Below are positions 19,001 to 26,060 of a DNA stretch of 45,135 nt, one piece after another (position 1 is the stretch's first letter; each line of letters begins with the position of its first letter). The position numbers and the translations under genes were made by a program. The notes beneath the pieces are model-generated. The model did no database searches. It saw only the letters and a program-made list of their open reading frames with translations, and was not told the DNA's origin. Origin of the DNA: an uncultured Bacteroidales bacterium (lineage in GTDB: Bacteria; Bacteroidota; Bacteroidia; Bacteroidales; Muribaculaceae); NCBI GenBank assembly GCA_902785925.1, contig CADAAI010000023.1, forward strand, positions 1 through 45,135, read 5' to 3'.

Positions 19001-19313
19001 CATGCTTCAGTGCGAGGCTTGCTACAGCAACGCACACGGAACTCCTTGGGTTTACAAGCAGATGGGCATTGGCAAGCTAGTTGGCGCTGCAGTGCCAGGC
19101 ACCATGACTAGTGTTTCGTGGGAAACTCTGCAAGACGACTCTATCATCTTCGGTATTCCTATAATTGGCTACCGCACAGCTCAGGGCAACTACCTTGAGA
19201 ATAGTCAACTTGAGCCCGACATCAAGGTGCTCAACGATCCTGCCGAGGTGGTTAAGGGTATCGACACTCAGCTCATCACTGCCACCAAGGAACTCATGAA
19301 ACAAATCAAGTGA
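16050..19313 (+). CDS. Tricorn-like S41 family serine protease (periplasmic)
   Basis: A 1087-residue exported protease. Residues 1-20 are a signal peptide. About 25-540 carry WD40-like/PD40 beta-propeller repeats (S-P-D-G-R/K signatures at regular spacing), expected to gate access to the active site. A strongly charged Lys/Glu/Asp linker covers about 570-615. Then come the tricorn core domain (F-N-H-V-E-K-Q-V-Q-E-R-F-Y), a PDZ-like domain and the S41 catalytic domain with D-I-R-F-N-G-G-G and the nucleophile region E-A-C-Y-S-N-A-H-G. The catalytic Ser is therefore kept. It is likely a monocistronic peptide-degrading enzyme. The G-T-x-T stretch used by many relatives reads P-G-T-M-T-S-V here. 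Confidence 0.9.
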   Translation: MKIKFLLAALAALIASTALAETPLWLRYAKISPDGREIVFCYKGDIYKVPASGGQAVQLTTQPSYECNPVWSPDGRYIAFASDRKGNFDVFVMPSNGGAAKQLTFNSASETPWTFTPDGRYIYFSAAIQDPTTSALFPSSRLTEVYQVPVEGGVTTQVLASPAEEITFNKNGKFFVYQDQKGMEDALRKHHTSSVTRDVWLYDTTNGKHVNLTNHAGEDRSPVLNADGSTVYILSERDGGSFNVYSFPIHEPKNIKALTSFKKNPVRFLSIADNGTLCYTYDGEIYTQTQGGKPSKVKINLIHDDADQVKRMTFSSGAKSASVSPDGKQVAFIVRGEVFVTSVEYPTTKRITSTPEQEADVCWAPDNRTIAYATERNGIWQLVQAKIDRKEDLNFPNATTITEELLLPSTTVERAMPQYSPDGKELAFIEGRNRLMVMNLESKKTRQVTDGSTWYETNGGFNYEWSPDGKWFVLEFIGNQRDPYSDLGLVSAQGGEIHNLTQSAYFSESPRFVLDGNAILFKTNRYGLRSHASWGSQDDLAMIFLNQEALDKYLLNKEDNELLKEAEKEQKKAEDEKAKKEAEKNKDKKKDEKKDEAKKDDKTKDIVVELDGIEDRIVRVTTNSSDIASALITKDGENLYYLSAFEKGYDLWKMDLRKRSTSLINKMDAKWANIESSKEGKEFFILGSGTMQKLTLAGDKLKPITYSAKMKMDLAKEREYMFNHVEKQVQERFYNLNFHGVNWKDNCDTHRKFLPHINNNYDFANLLSELLGELNVSHTGGRYYPNGGETTADLGLLYDMSYTGRGLKIAEVVTGGPFNKSKSKVKAGCIVEKINGEEITYDNDYTTMLNGQTGVKTLVSFRNPATGETWDEVVKPISRGALNNLLYKRWVKHNEHIVDSVSGGRLGYVHIQSMNDASYREVYSKVLGKFNKRDGIVIDIRFNGGGRLHEDIEVLFTGKKYLTQVIRGRDACDMPSRRWNKPSIMLQCEACYSNAHGTPWVYKQMGIGKLVGAAVPGTMTSVSWETLQDDSIIFGIPIIGYRTAQGNYLENSQLEPDIKVLNDPAEVVKGIDTQLITATKELMKQIK

Positions 19314-19327
19314 TTTTAAAGTGAAGT

Positions 19328-19353
19328 GGTGGTTTCGGCACCCCGAAGCCACC
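19328..19353 (+). terminator. Hairpin after the tricorn-like gene
   Basis: GGTGGTTTCGG (19328-19338) pairs with CCGAAGCCACC (19343-19353), with one G-T wobble and a 4-base loop, 15 bases after the stop. There is no T run directly behind it, so it is a terminator-like or RNA-protecting hairpin rather than a textbook terminator. Confidence 0.5.
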
Positions 19354-19424
19354 CTCACCCATTACTTGCTTACTTTTTACTTGCTACTTAAAACTTAATA
19401 CTTACTACTTAACAAATTTCCATC

Positions 19425-19748
19425 ATGTTACTTTTAAAGAGTTTTTTTGACCCAACAGGCACGTTCTTCTGGATTTGCGGTATCATAGCATCATTAGGTC
19501 TGGTGCTTGGTTATGTGCCTCAAGCCATCCAAACCATCCGCACCCGCAAAACCGACGACATTGCTTTGCCCACCTTCCTGATGATTGGTATTGGTGGCAT
19601 TGCTTTCATGCTCCAAGGTATCATGCTAGGCATTTTTGGAGAGGGTTTCGCCATCTTCTGGACCAACCTCATCACAACAATTTGTAGCGTGATTATCTTC
19701 GGTATTAAGATGTATAACGACTATTTCAAGAAAGACAAGAAAAAGTAA
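19425..19748 (+). CDS. SemiSWEET/PQ-loop sugar transporter
   Basis: A 107-residue membrane protein with three transmembrane helices (about 15-33, 45-65 and 72-92) and the PQ-loop signature G-Y-V-P-Q-A-I-Q-T-I-R-T-R-K-T-D-D. This is the bacterial half-size version of SWEET sugar transporters, which works as a dimer to allow sugars to move down their gradient. The charged C-terminal K-D-K-K-K tail is cytoplasmic. It is preceded by a TACTT-rich tract rather than a Shine-Dalgarno sequence and followed by the tRNA-Pro gene. Fold assignment is firm; the transported sugar is unknown. Confidence 0.88.
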   Translation: MLLLKSFFDPTGTFFWICGIIASLGLVLGYVPQAIQTIRTRKTDDIALPTFLMIGIGGIAFMLQGIMLGIFGEGFAIFWTNLITTICSVIIFGIKMYNDYFKKDKKK

Positions 19749-19761
19749 ATTTTTACCTAAA

Positions 19762-19794
19762 TTGCTTTAGGTATTAAAAAAATTATTACCTTTG
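19762..19794 (+). promoter_or_regulatory. Promoter of tRNA-Pro
   Basis: TTG (19762-19764), 22 bases and TACCTTTG (19787-19794) lie 20 bases before the tRNA. The -7 box is good; spacing is 2 longer than usual in this window. Confidence 0.5.
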
Positions 19795-19814
19795 CAGCCG
19801 CAAAACGATAAGTT

Positions 19815-19888
19815 CGGGGTGTAGCACAGTTGGTTAGCGCGCCACGTTCGGGACGTGGAGGTCGGAAGTTCGAGTCCTCTCACCCCGA
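19815..19888 (+). tRNA. tRNA-Pro (anticodon CGG)
   Basis: The 7-bp acceptor stem CGGGGTG/CACCCCG, a D-arm with AGTTGGTTAG, the anticodon stem CCACG/CGTGG enclosing TTCGGGA (anticodon CGG) and the T-arm with GTTCGAGTCC are all present. The gene is 74 nt with discriminator A; CCA is not encoded. It reads Pro codon CCG. No integrase or attachment duplication was seen next to it. Confidence 0.97.
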
Positions 19889-19895
19889 CTTTTCA

Positions 19896-19940
19896 ATGAT
19901 AGCATCAAGGGGGAAATCCTCTTGGCGCTATCATTTTTTG
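19896..19940 (+). terminator. Terminator after tRNA-Pro
   Basis: ATGATAGC (19896-19903) pairs with GCTATCAT (19927-19934), and the T run that begins with the last stem base continues to 19939. Part of the loop can extend the stem. Confidence 0.8.
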
Positions 19941-20004
19941 AGACTTTTTCTACGACGAAAACCCACATTTTTGTCTAAAAAAAGTAAAAAACGTGGCAAA
20001 ATCG

Positions 20005-20035
20005 TTGATTATTAGCGATAATGTTCTTAACTTTG
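20005..20035 (+). promoter_or_regulatory. Promoter of the yceD-rpmF-fabH operon
   Basis: TTG (20005-20007), 20 bases and TAACTTTG (20028-20035) fit the Bacteroidetes promoter exactly, 40 bases before the ATG at 20076. Confidence 0.75.
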
Positions 20036-20075
20036 CGCCGATTTTAACGAGAAATAGTTGAAAAAAGTGGCTGAA

Positions 20076-20645
20076 ATGAAGTTATCCATTTCATCATTAC
20101 CGTTTGGCAAACAGGATTTTACCTACCACTTAGACGGTAAGTTTTTCAACGAAATCGAGGCCTCCGAAGTACGCTCCGGAAGTGTTGATGTCGCCCTAAG
20201 TGTGACTCATCGACAGGAGGGGATCTACGAGCTCGACTTCGTGTGCAGTGGTGCGATTACAATTCCGTGTGACCGTTGCCTTGATGATATGGAACATCCC
20301 GTTGATGCCACCTATCACTTGACCGTTAAGATGGGCGACGCACTTGACGACAGCGTTGATGGCGTTCTTGTGATACCGTCGTCCTGGAGAACACTCGACC
20401 TCGCGCCTATTGTACGCGACACTGTGCTGCTCACTATTCCAATGATGCACGTTCACGCCCCAGGTGAGTGCAACGAGGAAATGCTTGGCCGGCTTGAGGA
20501 GCACGCGGCACGCGGCTACGACAGCGACGAGGACTTCGAGATGCCTCCACAAGACAAGAACATTGAAGATAATGCCGAAGGCGATATCGACCCTCGATGG
20601 GCGGCGCTAAAGCAGTTAGTTGAAAACAAAAACAATAAAAAATAA
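20076..20645 (+). CDS. YceD/DUF177 family protein
   Basis: A 189-residue protein with the DUF177 core signature C-D-R-C-L at residues 65-69, after a beta-rich N-terminal half and before an acidic tail. The family (YceD in E. coli) is almost always encoded directly before rpmF and is linked to 23S rRNA accumulation and ribosome assembly; the exact activity is unsettled. The ATG at 20076 is preferred over a TTG six codons earlier, because it gives the usual M-K-L-S start. The gap to rpmF is 8 bases. Confidence 0.85.
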   Translation: MKLSISSLPFGKQDFTYHLDGKFFNEIEASEVRSGSVDVALSVTHRQEGIYELDFVCSGAITIPCDRCLDDMEHPVDATYHLTVKMGDALDDSVDGVLVIPSSWRTLDLAPIVRDTVLLTIPMMHVHAPGECNEEMLGRLEEHAARGYDSDEDFEMPPQDKNIEDNAEGDIDPRWAALKQLVENKNNKK

Positions 20646-20653
20646 ATTTTAAA

Positions 20654-20839
20654 ATGGCACATCCTAAACGTAGACAATCGAAGACACGCACAGCCAAGAG
20701 AAGAACTCACGACAAGGCTGTTGCTCCAACTATCGCTCGCTGCAGCAACTGCGGCGCATGGCATGTTTATCACACTGTTTGCCCCGAGTGTGGATACTAT
20801 CGCGGCAAGAAGGTGTTTGACGATGAGGCTGCAGTATAA
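20654..20839 (+). CDS. rpmF: 50S ribosomal protein L32
   Basis: A 61-residue L32 with the M-A-H-P-K-R-R start, a basic N-terminal arm that threads into 23S rRNA, and a four-Cys zinc-binding set (C30, C33, C43, C46). This is the C+ (zinc-dependent) form, so no zinc-independent variant is used here. It sits in the conserved yceD-rpmF-fabH order. The leader of the next gene contains a nested hairpin. Confidence 0.97.
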   Translation: MAHPKRRQSKTRTAKRRTHDKAVAPTIARCSNCGAWHVYHTVCPECGYYRGKKVFDDEAAV

Positions 20840-20874
20840 CTCCTTTTAAGTCTCATTATCATTTAAATGACTAC

Positions 20875-20946
20875 TCAATCCTAAATATCAGCCTCCTGTT
20901 ATTTCAACCGAAACAACAGCGCATCGAGGCACATATTTAGGATTGA
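20875..20946 (+). promoter_or_regulatory. Nested inverted repeat in the rpmF-fabH gap (candidate structured RNA element)
   Basis: A perfect 14-bp inverted repeat (TCAATCCTAAATAT at 20875-20888, ATATTTAGGATTGA at 20933-20946) encloses a second pair GCCTC/GAGGC (20891-20895, 20926-20930) and a third CTGTT/AACAG (20896-20900, 20915-20919), all in register. It begins 36 bases after the rpmF stop and ends 57 bases before the fabH start. Only a short T stretch follows, so it is not a strong terminator. It may stabilise the upstream mRNA, attenuate fabH or bind a regulator. Confidence 0.65.
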
Positions 20947-21002
20947 TTTTCATGCCTAACTTTTATTTAAACCACTTAAAAGTAAAGAAAATATCACGCT
21001 TT

Positions 21003-21998
21003 ATGCTTAACGCAAAGATAACAGGCATAGCATCGTATGTTCCCGACGACGTGCTCGACAACGAAGAGCTGTCGCGCATTGTCGACACTAGCGACGAGTG
21101 GATTACCACCCGTGTGGGAATCAAGGAAAGACGTGTCCTCAAGAACGGTAAAGGTTCTTCTTTCTTGGGCACACAGGCAGTTCAAAAGCTGCTTGCCGAG
21201 ACTGGCACCAACCCCGACGATGTGGACCTTCTCATTTGTGTAACTTCTAACCCCGACTATCGTTTCCCATCAACTGCCTCGGTTATCATGCACAACTGCG
21301 GGCTAGATGGTGCAAGCAAGAAATGCTACGGCTTCGACATTCAGGCCGCATGTGCTGGATTTGTAGTGGGCGCCTATACTGCTAATGCCTACATCAAATC
21401 GGGTCTTTACAAGAAGGTTATTTTAGTGGTCGCCGAGAAGATGACGAGTATGACCGACTATCAAGACCGCGCCACTTGTCCGCTCTTTGGCGATGCTGGA
21501 GCAGCCGTGCTCATCGAGCCTACCGAAAACAACGAGGAAGGCATCATCGACGGCATCTACCACATCGACGGCAGCGGCCTAGAGCACCTAGTCTACAAGG
21601 CTGGTGGCTCGGCTAAACCCGCGTCGATTGAGACCGTTCAGGCTCGCGAGCACTTTGTGTATCAAGAGGGCCGCGCGGTGTATCGCCATGCCGTTGTCGA
21701 CATGCTCACCTCCACCCGCGACGTGATGAAGCGCAATAATCTCACTAACGAGAATATCGACTGGTTCGTGCCTCATCAGGCCAACCTGCGCATCATCGAG
21801 GCTGTGGGTGACCGTCTGGGTATTGCCGAGGAGAAGATTTTGGTCAACATCCAGCACCGCGGCAACACCAGTGCAGCATCAATTCCCTTGTGTCTCGATG
21901 AGAACAAGCACCTCCTTAAGAAGGGCGACAAGATTGTCCTCACCGCTTTTGGCGCTGGTTTCACTTGGGGAGCAGCCTATATCGTCTGGGCTATCTAA
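21003..21998 (+). CDS. fabH: 3-oxoacyl-ACP synthase III (KAS III)
   Basis: A 331-residue FabH that starts fatty acid synthesis by condensing an acyl-CoA with malonyl-ACP in the cytoplasm. The Cys-His-Asn triad is intact: C117 in A-A-C-A-G-F, H258 in P-H-Q-A-N and N288 in R-G-N-T-S. The start at 21003 (M-L-N-A-K-I-T-G) gives the usual length; an ATG at 20952 would add 17 atypical residues. It belongs to the rpmF group and is separated from rpmF by 163 bases containing a nested hairpin. A terminator follows the gene, so era may need its own promoter or readthrough. Confidence 0.96.
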   Translation: MLNAKITGIASYVPDDVLDNEELSRIVDTSDEWITTRVGIKERRVLKNGKGSSFLGTQAVQKLLAETGTNPDDVDLLICVTSNPDYRFPSTASVIMHNCGLDGASKKCYGFDIQAACAGFVVGAYTANAYIKSGLYKKVILVVAEKMTSMTDYQDRATCPLFGDAGAAVLIEPTENNEEGIIDGIYHIDGSGLEHLVYKAGGSAKPASIETVQAREHFVYQEGRAVYRHAVVDMLTSTRDVMKRNNLTNENIDWFVPHQANLRIIEAVGDRLGIAEEKILVNIQHRGNTSAASIPLCLDENKHLLKKGDKIVLTAFGAGFTWGAAYIVWAI

Positions 21999-22015
21999 AG
22001 CTTTGCCTAATCATA

Positions 22016-22068
22016 AATGCGTCTTACCACTCAAGGCACTAACGTGCCTAGTGGTGGCGCATTTTTTT
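22016..22068 (+). terminator. Terminator after fabH
   Basis: The segment folds into a long imperfect stem with AATGCG...CGCATT at the base, ACCACT/AGTGGT in the middle and AGGCAC/GTGCCT at the top, followed by seven T at 22062-22068. Confidence 0.8.
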
Positions 22069-22139
22069 AAATGCATCAGCCCAACACTTTTTACTTATTA
22101 CTTGTTACTTTTTTACTCATAACTTAATATCTTTCTATC

Positions 22140-23024
22140 GTGCATCGAGCAGGTTTTGTAAATATTGTGGGAAATCCCAATGTGGGAAAGTCGACGCTCA
22201 GCAACCTGCTGGTGGGAGAGAAGCTCTCTATTATCACCAGCAAGTCGCAGACCACACGTCACCGCATCATGGGAATAGTCAATGGCGATGATTACCAAAT
22301 AGTGTTCAGCGACACACCAGGTGTACTGAAGCCTAAGTTCAAACTCCAGGAGTCGATGCTCGACTTCTCACGTGGAGCCCTCATCGACGCCGATGTGCTG
22401 CTCTACGTCACCGACGTGGTGGAAACGCCCACCAAGAACCAGGACTTCCTCGACAAGGTAGCAAAGGAGAAAATTCCTGTGCTACTGGTAATCAACAAGA
22501 TTGATCTGCTCACAGGTGGCCAGCAAGAACTCGAAACGCTCGTGGCACAGTGGAAAGAACTGCTACCGCATGCCGAGATCTACCCCACAAGTGCTTTGCA
22601 CAACTTCAACGTCGACAACATCATGAAGCGCATCGTGGAGTTGTTGCCCGAGAGCCCGCCCTACTTTGGCAAGGACGCTCTCACCGATCGCAACTCACGA
22701 TTCTTCGTGACCGAAATCGTGCGCGAGAAGATTCTTCTCACCTACGACAAGGAGGTGCCTTATGCTACACAGGTAATTGTCGAGAAGTTTACCGAAGACG
22801 ACAAGTCAATCCACATTATGGCTGTAATCTATGTTGAGCGCGACAGCCAAAAGGGTATCATCATTGGCCACCAAGGAAAGAAACTTAAGCACGTGGGTAT
22901 CGAGGCCCGAAAGGACATCGAGAAATTCTTCGAGAAGCGCGTCTTCCTCGAGCTCTACGTCAAGGTCGAGAAAGACTGGCGCAACCAAGAGAACAAACTC
23001 CGCCAATTCGGCTACATCGAGTAA
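22140..23024 (+). CDS. era: GTPase Era
   Basis: A 294-residue Era GTPase that binds the 3' end of 16S rRNA during 30S maturation. Motifs: G-N-P-N-V-G-K-S (11-18), the S-Q-T-T-R-H switch, D-T-P-G and N-K-I-D, followed by a C-terminal KH domain with I-I-G-H-Q-G-K-K-L. The start is GTG (22140); no in-frame ATG lies at the right place and the homologous N-terminus begins here. A TACTT-rich tract occupies the leader. It is followed by der, another ribosome-assembly GTPase. Confidence 0.96.
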   Translation: MHRAGFVNIVGNPNVGKSTLSNLLVGEKLSIITSKSQTTRHRIMGIVNGDDYQIVFSDTPGVLKPKFKLQESMLDFSRGALIDADVLLYVTDVVETPTKNQDFLDKVAKEKIPVLLVINKIDLLTGGQQELETLVAQWKELLPHAEIYPTSALHNFNVDNIMKRIVELLPESPPYFGKDALTDRNSRFFVTEIVREKILLTYDKEVPYATQVIVEKFTEDDKSIHIMAVIYVERDSQKGIIIGHQGKKLKHVGIEARKDIEKFFEKRVFLELYVKVEKDWRNQENKLRQFGYIE

Positions 23025-23036
23025 TAAGTGTTAAGC

Positions 23037-23059
23037 TCTAGATTTTTTATAAATCTAGA
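23037..23059 (+). other. Hairpin between era and der
   Basis: TCTAGATTT (23037-23045) and AAATCTAGA (23051-23059) form a perfect 9-bp stem with a 5-base loop. No T run follows, so termination is doubtful. Confidence 0.5.
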
Positions 23060-23106
23060 TTCTCTAGTAAAGAACAAAAAACTAACGACTAACAACTATA
23101 AACTAT

Positions 23107-24420
23107 ATGGGACGATTAGTAGCAATAGTAGGACGCCCTAACGTGGGCAAGTCAACCCTCTTCAACCGCTTGACCAAAACTCGGGCGGCTATCGTGAACG
23201 ACACCAGCGGCACCACTCGCGACCGTCAGTACGGCATGATGGAGTGGAACGGCATGGAGATGAGCGTTGTCGACACAGGAGGCTGGGTCGAGGGTAGCGA
23301 TGACATCTTCGAGAGCGAAATTAATAAGCAGGTTTACCTTGCTATCGAGGAAGCCGACGTAATTCTCTTTATGGTCGACATCAAAACTGGTGTCACCGAC
23401 CTCGACGACCATGTGGCCGAGATTCTGCGACGTGGCAAGAAGCCTGTTGTTGTGGTTGTCAACAAGGACGACAACAACCAGGGTTACTACGGCGAGAGCG
23501 AGTTCTACTCACTGGGACTGGGACAGCCTTTTGCCATCTCAGCCATCAACGGCACCGGCACTGGCGACCTGCTCGACGAGGTTTACCGTCTCATGCCCAA
23601 GAAGAGCAACGACACACCCGAGGAAGACTTGCCACGATTTGCCATCGTGGGACGCCCCAACGCTGGTAAGTCATCGCTTGTGAACTCGCTCATGGACGAG
23701 GAACGCAACATCGTGACCGACATCGCTGGAACTACACGCGACAGCATCTATTCGCGATTCAACAAGTTTGGCTTCGACTTCTATCTAGTCGACACAGCCG
23801 GCATCCGCAAGAAGAACAAGGTGAATGAGGACATCGAGTATTATTCGGTTCTGCGTAGCATACGCGCTATTGAGAACAGTGACGTGTGCATTCTCCTCAT
23901 CGACGCCACTCGAGGCATTGAGGCACAGGATGTTAACATCTTCTCTATCATCGAGAAGAACCGCAAGGGACTCGTGGTGCTCGTCAACAAATGGGACATC
24001 GCACAACAGAAGTCGCAGCAGGCAATCACCTATATGGAGAACACCATTCGTGAACGCTTTGCTCCTTTCACCGACTTCCCAATCATCTTTGGCTCGGCAA
24101 TCACAAAGCAGCGCATCCTGCGTGTGCTCGAGGAGGCAATCGCTGTCTACAACAAGCGCAAGACCATCATATCAACATCACAGGTCAACAACGTGCTACA
24201 AGAGGCTATCGCTGCTGTTCCACCCCCTGCAACCAAGGGTAAGTACATCAAGATTAAGTACATCACCATGCTCAAGGAAGCCAGAGTGCCATCGTTCGTA
24301 TTCTTCTGCAACCTGCCACAGTGGATTAAAGATCCCTACAAGCGCTATCTCGAAAACAAGATTCGCGAGAAGTGGGACTTCCGTGGCACACCAATCAACC
24401 TCTTCTTCCGCCAAAAGTAA
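23107..24420 (+). CDS. der: Ribosome biogenesis GTPase Der (EngA)
   Basis: A 437-residue protein with two GTPase domains in tandem, as in all Der proteins. The first has G-R-P-N-V-G-K-S at about residues 9-16. The second has G-R-P-N-A-G-K-S at about 182-189, with D-T-A-G and N-K-W-D. A C-terminal KH-like domain ends in F-R-Q-K. It works in 50S subunit assembly. The gene lies 82 bases after era, with a small hairpin and an AACTAA-type tract in between. Start, length and motifs all agree. Confidence 0.97.
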   Translation: MGRLVAIVGRPNVGKSTLFNRLTKTRAAIVNDTSGTTRDRQYGMMEWNGMEMSVVDTGGWVEGSDDIFESEINKQVYLAIEEADVILFMVDIKTGVTDLDDHVAEILRRGKKPVVVVVNKDDNNQGYYGESEFYSLGLGQPFAISAINGTGTGDLLDEVYRLMPKKSNDTPEEDLPRFAIVGRPNAGKSSLVNSLMDEERNIVTDIAGTTRDSIYSRFNKFGFDFYLVDTAGIRKKNKVNEDIEYYSVLRSIRAIENSDVCILLIDATRGIEAQDVNIFSIIEKNRKGLVVLVNKWDIAQQKSQQAITYMENTIRERFAPFTDFPIIFGSAITKQRILRVLEEAIAVYNKRKTIISTSQVNNVLQEAIAAVPPPATKGKYIKIKYITMLKEARVPSFVFFCNLPQWIKDPYKRYLENKIREKWDFRGTPINLFFRQK

Positions 24421-24447
24421 GCGGAAAGAACCGTTCCACAAGAATTA

Positions 24448-24490
24448 CAAAGGCGAGCATCACAATGATGCACGCCTTTGTTGTTTTTTA
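24448..24490 (+). terminator. Terminator between der and the zinc-ribbon gene
   Basis: CAAAGGCG (24448-24455) pairs with CGCCTTTG (24473-24480), and GCATC/GATGC extends the stem inside, with one unpaired base on the 5' side and two on the 3' side. Six T follow. The gene on the other strand ends at 24507, so the hairpin may serve both directions. Confidence 0.75.
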
Positions 24491-24506
24491 TCTGTGACCT
24501 ATATGG

Positions 24507-25094
24507 TTAACCGCCAATATTCAGACCTATTGAACGAGCTACCGATCCGTCTTCATCAAAGTTTGAGAGGTAAAGAATGAATAGGAAAATACCTATCAAT
24601 ATGAAGATAAGGATGTAGCAGATTGCTCGGGTCAATGGGCTACCCATCACCTCACGCTTAGAACGCAGGCGGGGCAGCGGTCTGATGAGAGGCAACCGCG
24701 ACATCATGTCGTAGGCATCGTCTTCTACAACAGCACGATCTTCATTGGTCTTGAGAGCCTTATCGCCAAGTGCCTGAGTGCTTGCCTCGGCAGTTGCAGC
24801 CACAGGTTTATCGGCAGTCGAGGCTGCTGGCGCTGCAAGATTTTGCGACGCACCACAATAGGGGCAAAACTTAAGGCCAGCTATAGGCAGCGACTCTCCA
24901 CAGCTATGGCAATACAGTTGGCGACTGGCTCTAGTGGTTGCCACATTGGTGCGAAGCATCGAAGCAGGAATATCCACCCCTTGAGCCAGGAATTCATTCA
25001 GGCACTGAGGGCACACCACAACCTTCTTGCTCAAGGCGAGCTCCTCGAGGGTCATGTCAATTACCTTGCCGCATTGTGGACATTCAAAAAGCAT
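24507..25094 (-). CDS. Zinc-ribbon membrane protein, function unknown
   Basis: A 195-residue protein with two Cys4 zinc-ribbon-like pairs: C-P-Q-C (about 5-8) with C-P-Q-C (about 28-31), and C-H-S-C (about 62-65) with C-P-Y-C (about 77-80). An Ala/Thr-rich linker follows, then one transmembrane helix near residues 155-178 and a short tail. This layout (cytoplasmic zinc ribbons tethered by a C-terminal helix) is common in Bacteroidetes without known function. A TATATTTG -7 box lies upstream on the minus strand at 25172-25165. Monocistronic. Confidence 0.78.
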   Translation of the reverse strand: MLFECPQCGKVIDMTLEELALSKKVVVCPQCLNEFLAQGVDIPASMLRTNVATTRASRQLYCHSCGESLPIAGLKFCPYCGASQNLAAPAASTADKPVAATAEASTQALGDKALKTNEDRAVVEDDAYDMMSRLPLIRPLPRLRSKREVMGSPLTRAICYILIFILIGIFLFILYLSNFDEDGSVARSIGLNIGG

Positions 25095-25164
25095 AGCGCG
25101 TCTGTTGTTTACCTTACATTGGAGATGTTTCTCATGTCACCTCATCACAATTGATTAAGCGATG

Positions 25165-25172
25165 CAAATATA
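25165..25172 (-). promoter_or_regulatory. -7 box for the zinc-ribbon gene
   Basis: The minus strand reads TATATTTG, about 71 bases before the start at 25094. A TTG lies 17 bases upstream (25192-25190), shorter than the usual 20. Confidence 0.4.
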
Positions 25173-25255
25173 GTGATTTTTTTTGTTTCCAAAACTTTAT
25201 TTTCAACTAATTGCCAAAAATCACTGATTAGTAATGACTGCGATGCTTGTAATTT

Positions 25256-25372
25256 CTCAAATAAATTTGGCTTTTCGCTCGGCTTGCACTACGTTGAGGG
25301 ATGAAACCCTCGAAGTTAGGCTACGCCTTGGAAAAACTCAAATAAATTTGGTTTTTCGCTCGGCTTGCACTA
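25256..25372 (+). repeat. Tandemly duplicated promoter module before kdsD
   Basis: Two 36-bp copies (25256-25291 and 25337-25372) differ at one base (C25271 versus T25352) and lie 81 bases apart. Both carry the AAATAAATTTGG...CTTGCACTA module. Only the second continues into an intact -7 box (TAACTTTG); the first reads TACGTTGA. Between them is a GAGGG-ATGAAA-CCCTC hairpin. A third, diverged version lies before the tricorn-like gene (about 15940-15973). Confidence 0.85.
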
Positions 25373-25378
25373 ACTTTG
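25347..25378 (+). promoter_or_regulatory. Promoter of kdsD
   Basis: TTTG (25347-25350), 20 bases and TAACTTTG (25371-25378) are a full Bacteroidetes housekeeping promoter, 21 bases before the ATG. Confidence 0.8.
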
Positions 25379-25399
25379 CATACCGAAAAAAAATAGGCT

Positions 25400-26005
25400 A
25401 TGGACGTTAAAAAGACTATGACCGAAATACTGAGGATCGAGAGTGAAGCGGTGCGCAACATTCCCGTTACCGATGCCTATGAGAAAGCCGTCAACATCAT
25501 TGTTGACAAGGTGCACAAGCATGGCGGCAAACTCGTGACTTCGGGCATGGGAAAATGTGGTCAGATTGCCGACAACATCGCCACTACGTTCTCCTCAACA
25601 GGCATTCCTGCCGTGTTCTTGCACCCAAGCGAGGCGCAGCACGGCGATCTGGGAGTTCTGCAACCCGGTGACGTGATGCTGCTACTGTCCAACTCGGGAC
25701 GTACCAACGAAATCGTTGCGCTTGTATCGCTCACCAAAGAACTCTATAGCCAAATCCCAATCATAGTCATTACTGGCCATCCCGAAGGTAAGCTAGCGAA
25801 GCTCGCCGATGTGTGCCTCTTCACTGGTGGCGCTCCCGAGGTATGTCCCATGGGGCTCACCCCCACCACATCCACCACAATGATGACCGTGATGGGCGAC
25901 GTGCTGGTAGTGAATACCATCAACGCTACTGGATTCACTCGTGAAGACTATGCCAAGCGTCACCACGGTGGCTACCTGGGGCGTAAAAGCCGAGACAACT
26001 TTTAA
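25400..26005 (+). CDS. kdsD: D-arabinose 5-phosphate isomerase, SIS-only form
   Basis: A 201-residue SIS-domain sugar-phosphate isomerase that converts ribulose 5-phosphate to arabinose 5-phosphate, the first step to Kdo for lipid A/LPS core. Motifs: S-G-M-G-K-C-G (about 48-54), the H-P-S-E-A-Q-H-G-D-L-G stretch typical of KdsD, S-N-S-G-R-T-N-E and a C-terminal H-H-G-G-Y-L-G. It ends there, without the two CBS domains of the E. coli enzyme. Single-domain API enzymes are known from Bacteroides, so this is not a truncation. It opens a cluster with a PfkB-like protein. The other Kdo genes are not in the window. Confidence 0.9.
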   Translation: MDVKKTMTEILRIESEAVRNIPVTDAYEKAVNIIVDKVHKHGGKLVTSGMGKCGQIADNIATTFSSTGIPAVFLHPSEAQHGDLGVLQPGDVMLLLSNSGRTNEIVALVSLTKELYSQIPIIVITGHPEGKLAKLADVCLFTGGAPEVCPMGLTPTTSTTMMTVMGDVLVVNTINATGFTREDYAKRHHGGYLGRKSRDNF

Positions 26006-26060
26006 ACCAGAATTAACGAGAATTTTAATATCAAGTATACACAACTATTCGTTTTTCACG

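Noticed and set aside
18429..19037. Long minus-strand open frame inside the tricorn-like gene
   Set aside because: It is a frame shadow of a clearly recognised protease domain and shows no family features of its own.
19815..19940. Integration site at tRNA-Pro
   Set aside because: No repeat of the tRNA 3' end and no integrase lie nearby; a terminator and core genes follow directly.
25400..26005. kdsD as a truncated gene lacking CBS domains
   Set aside because: The SIS-only form ends with a normal conserved C-terminus and is known from Bacteroides; it has a good promoter and close operon partners.
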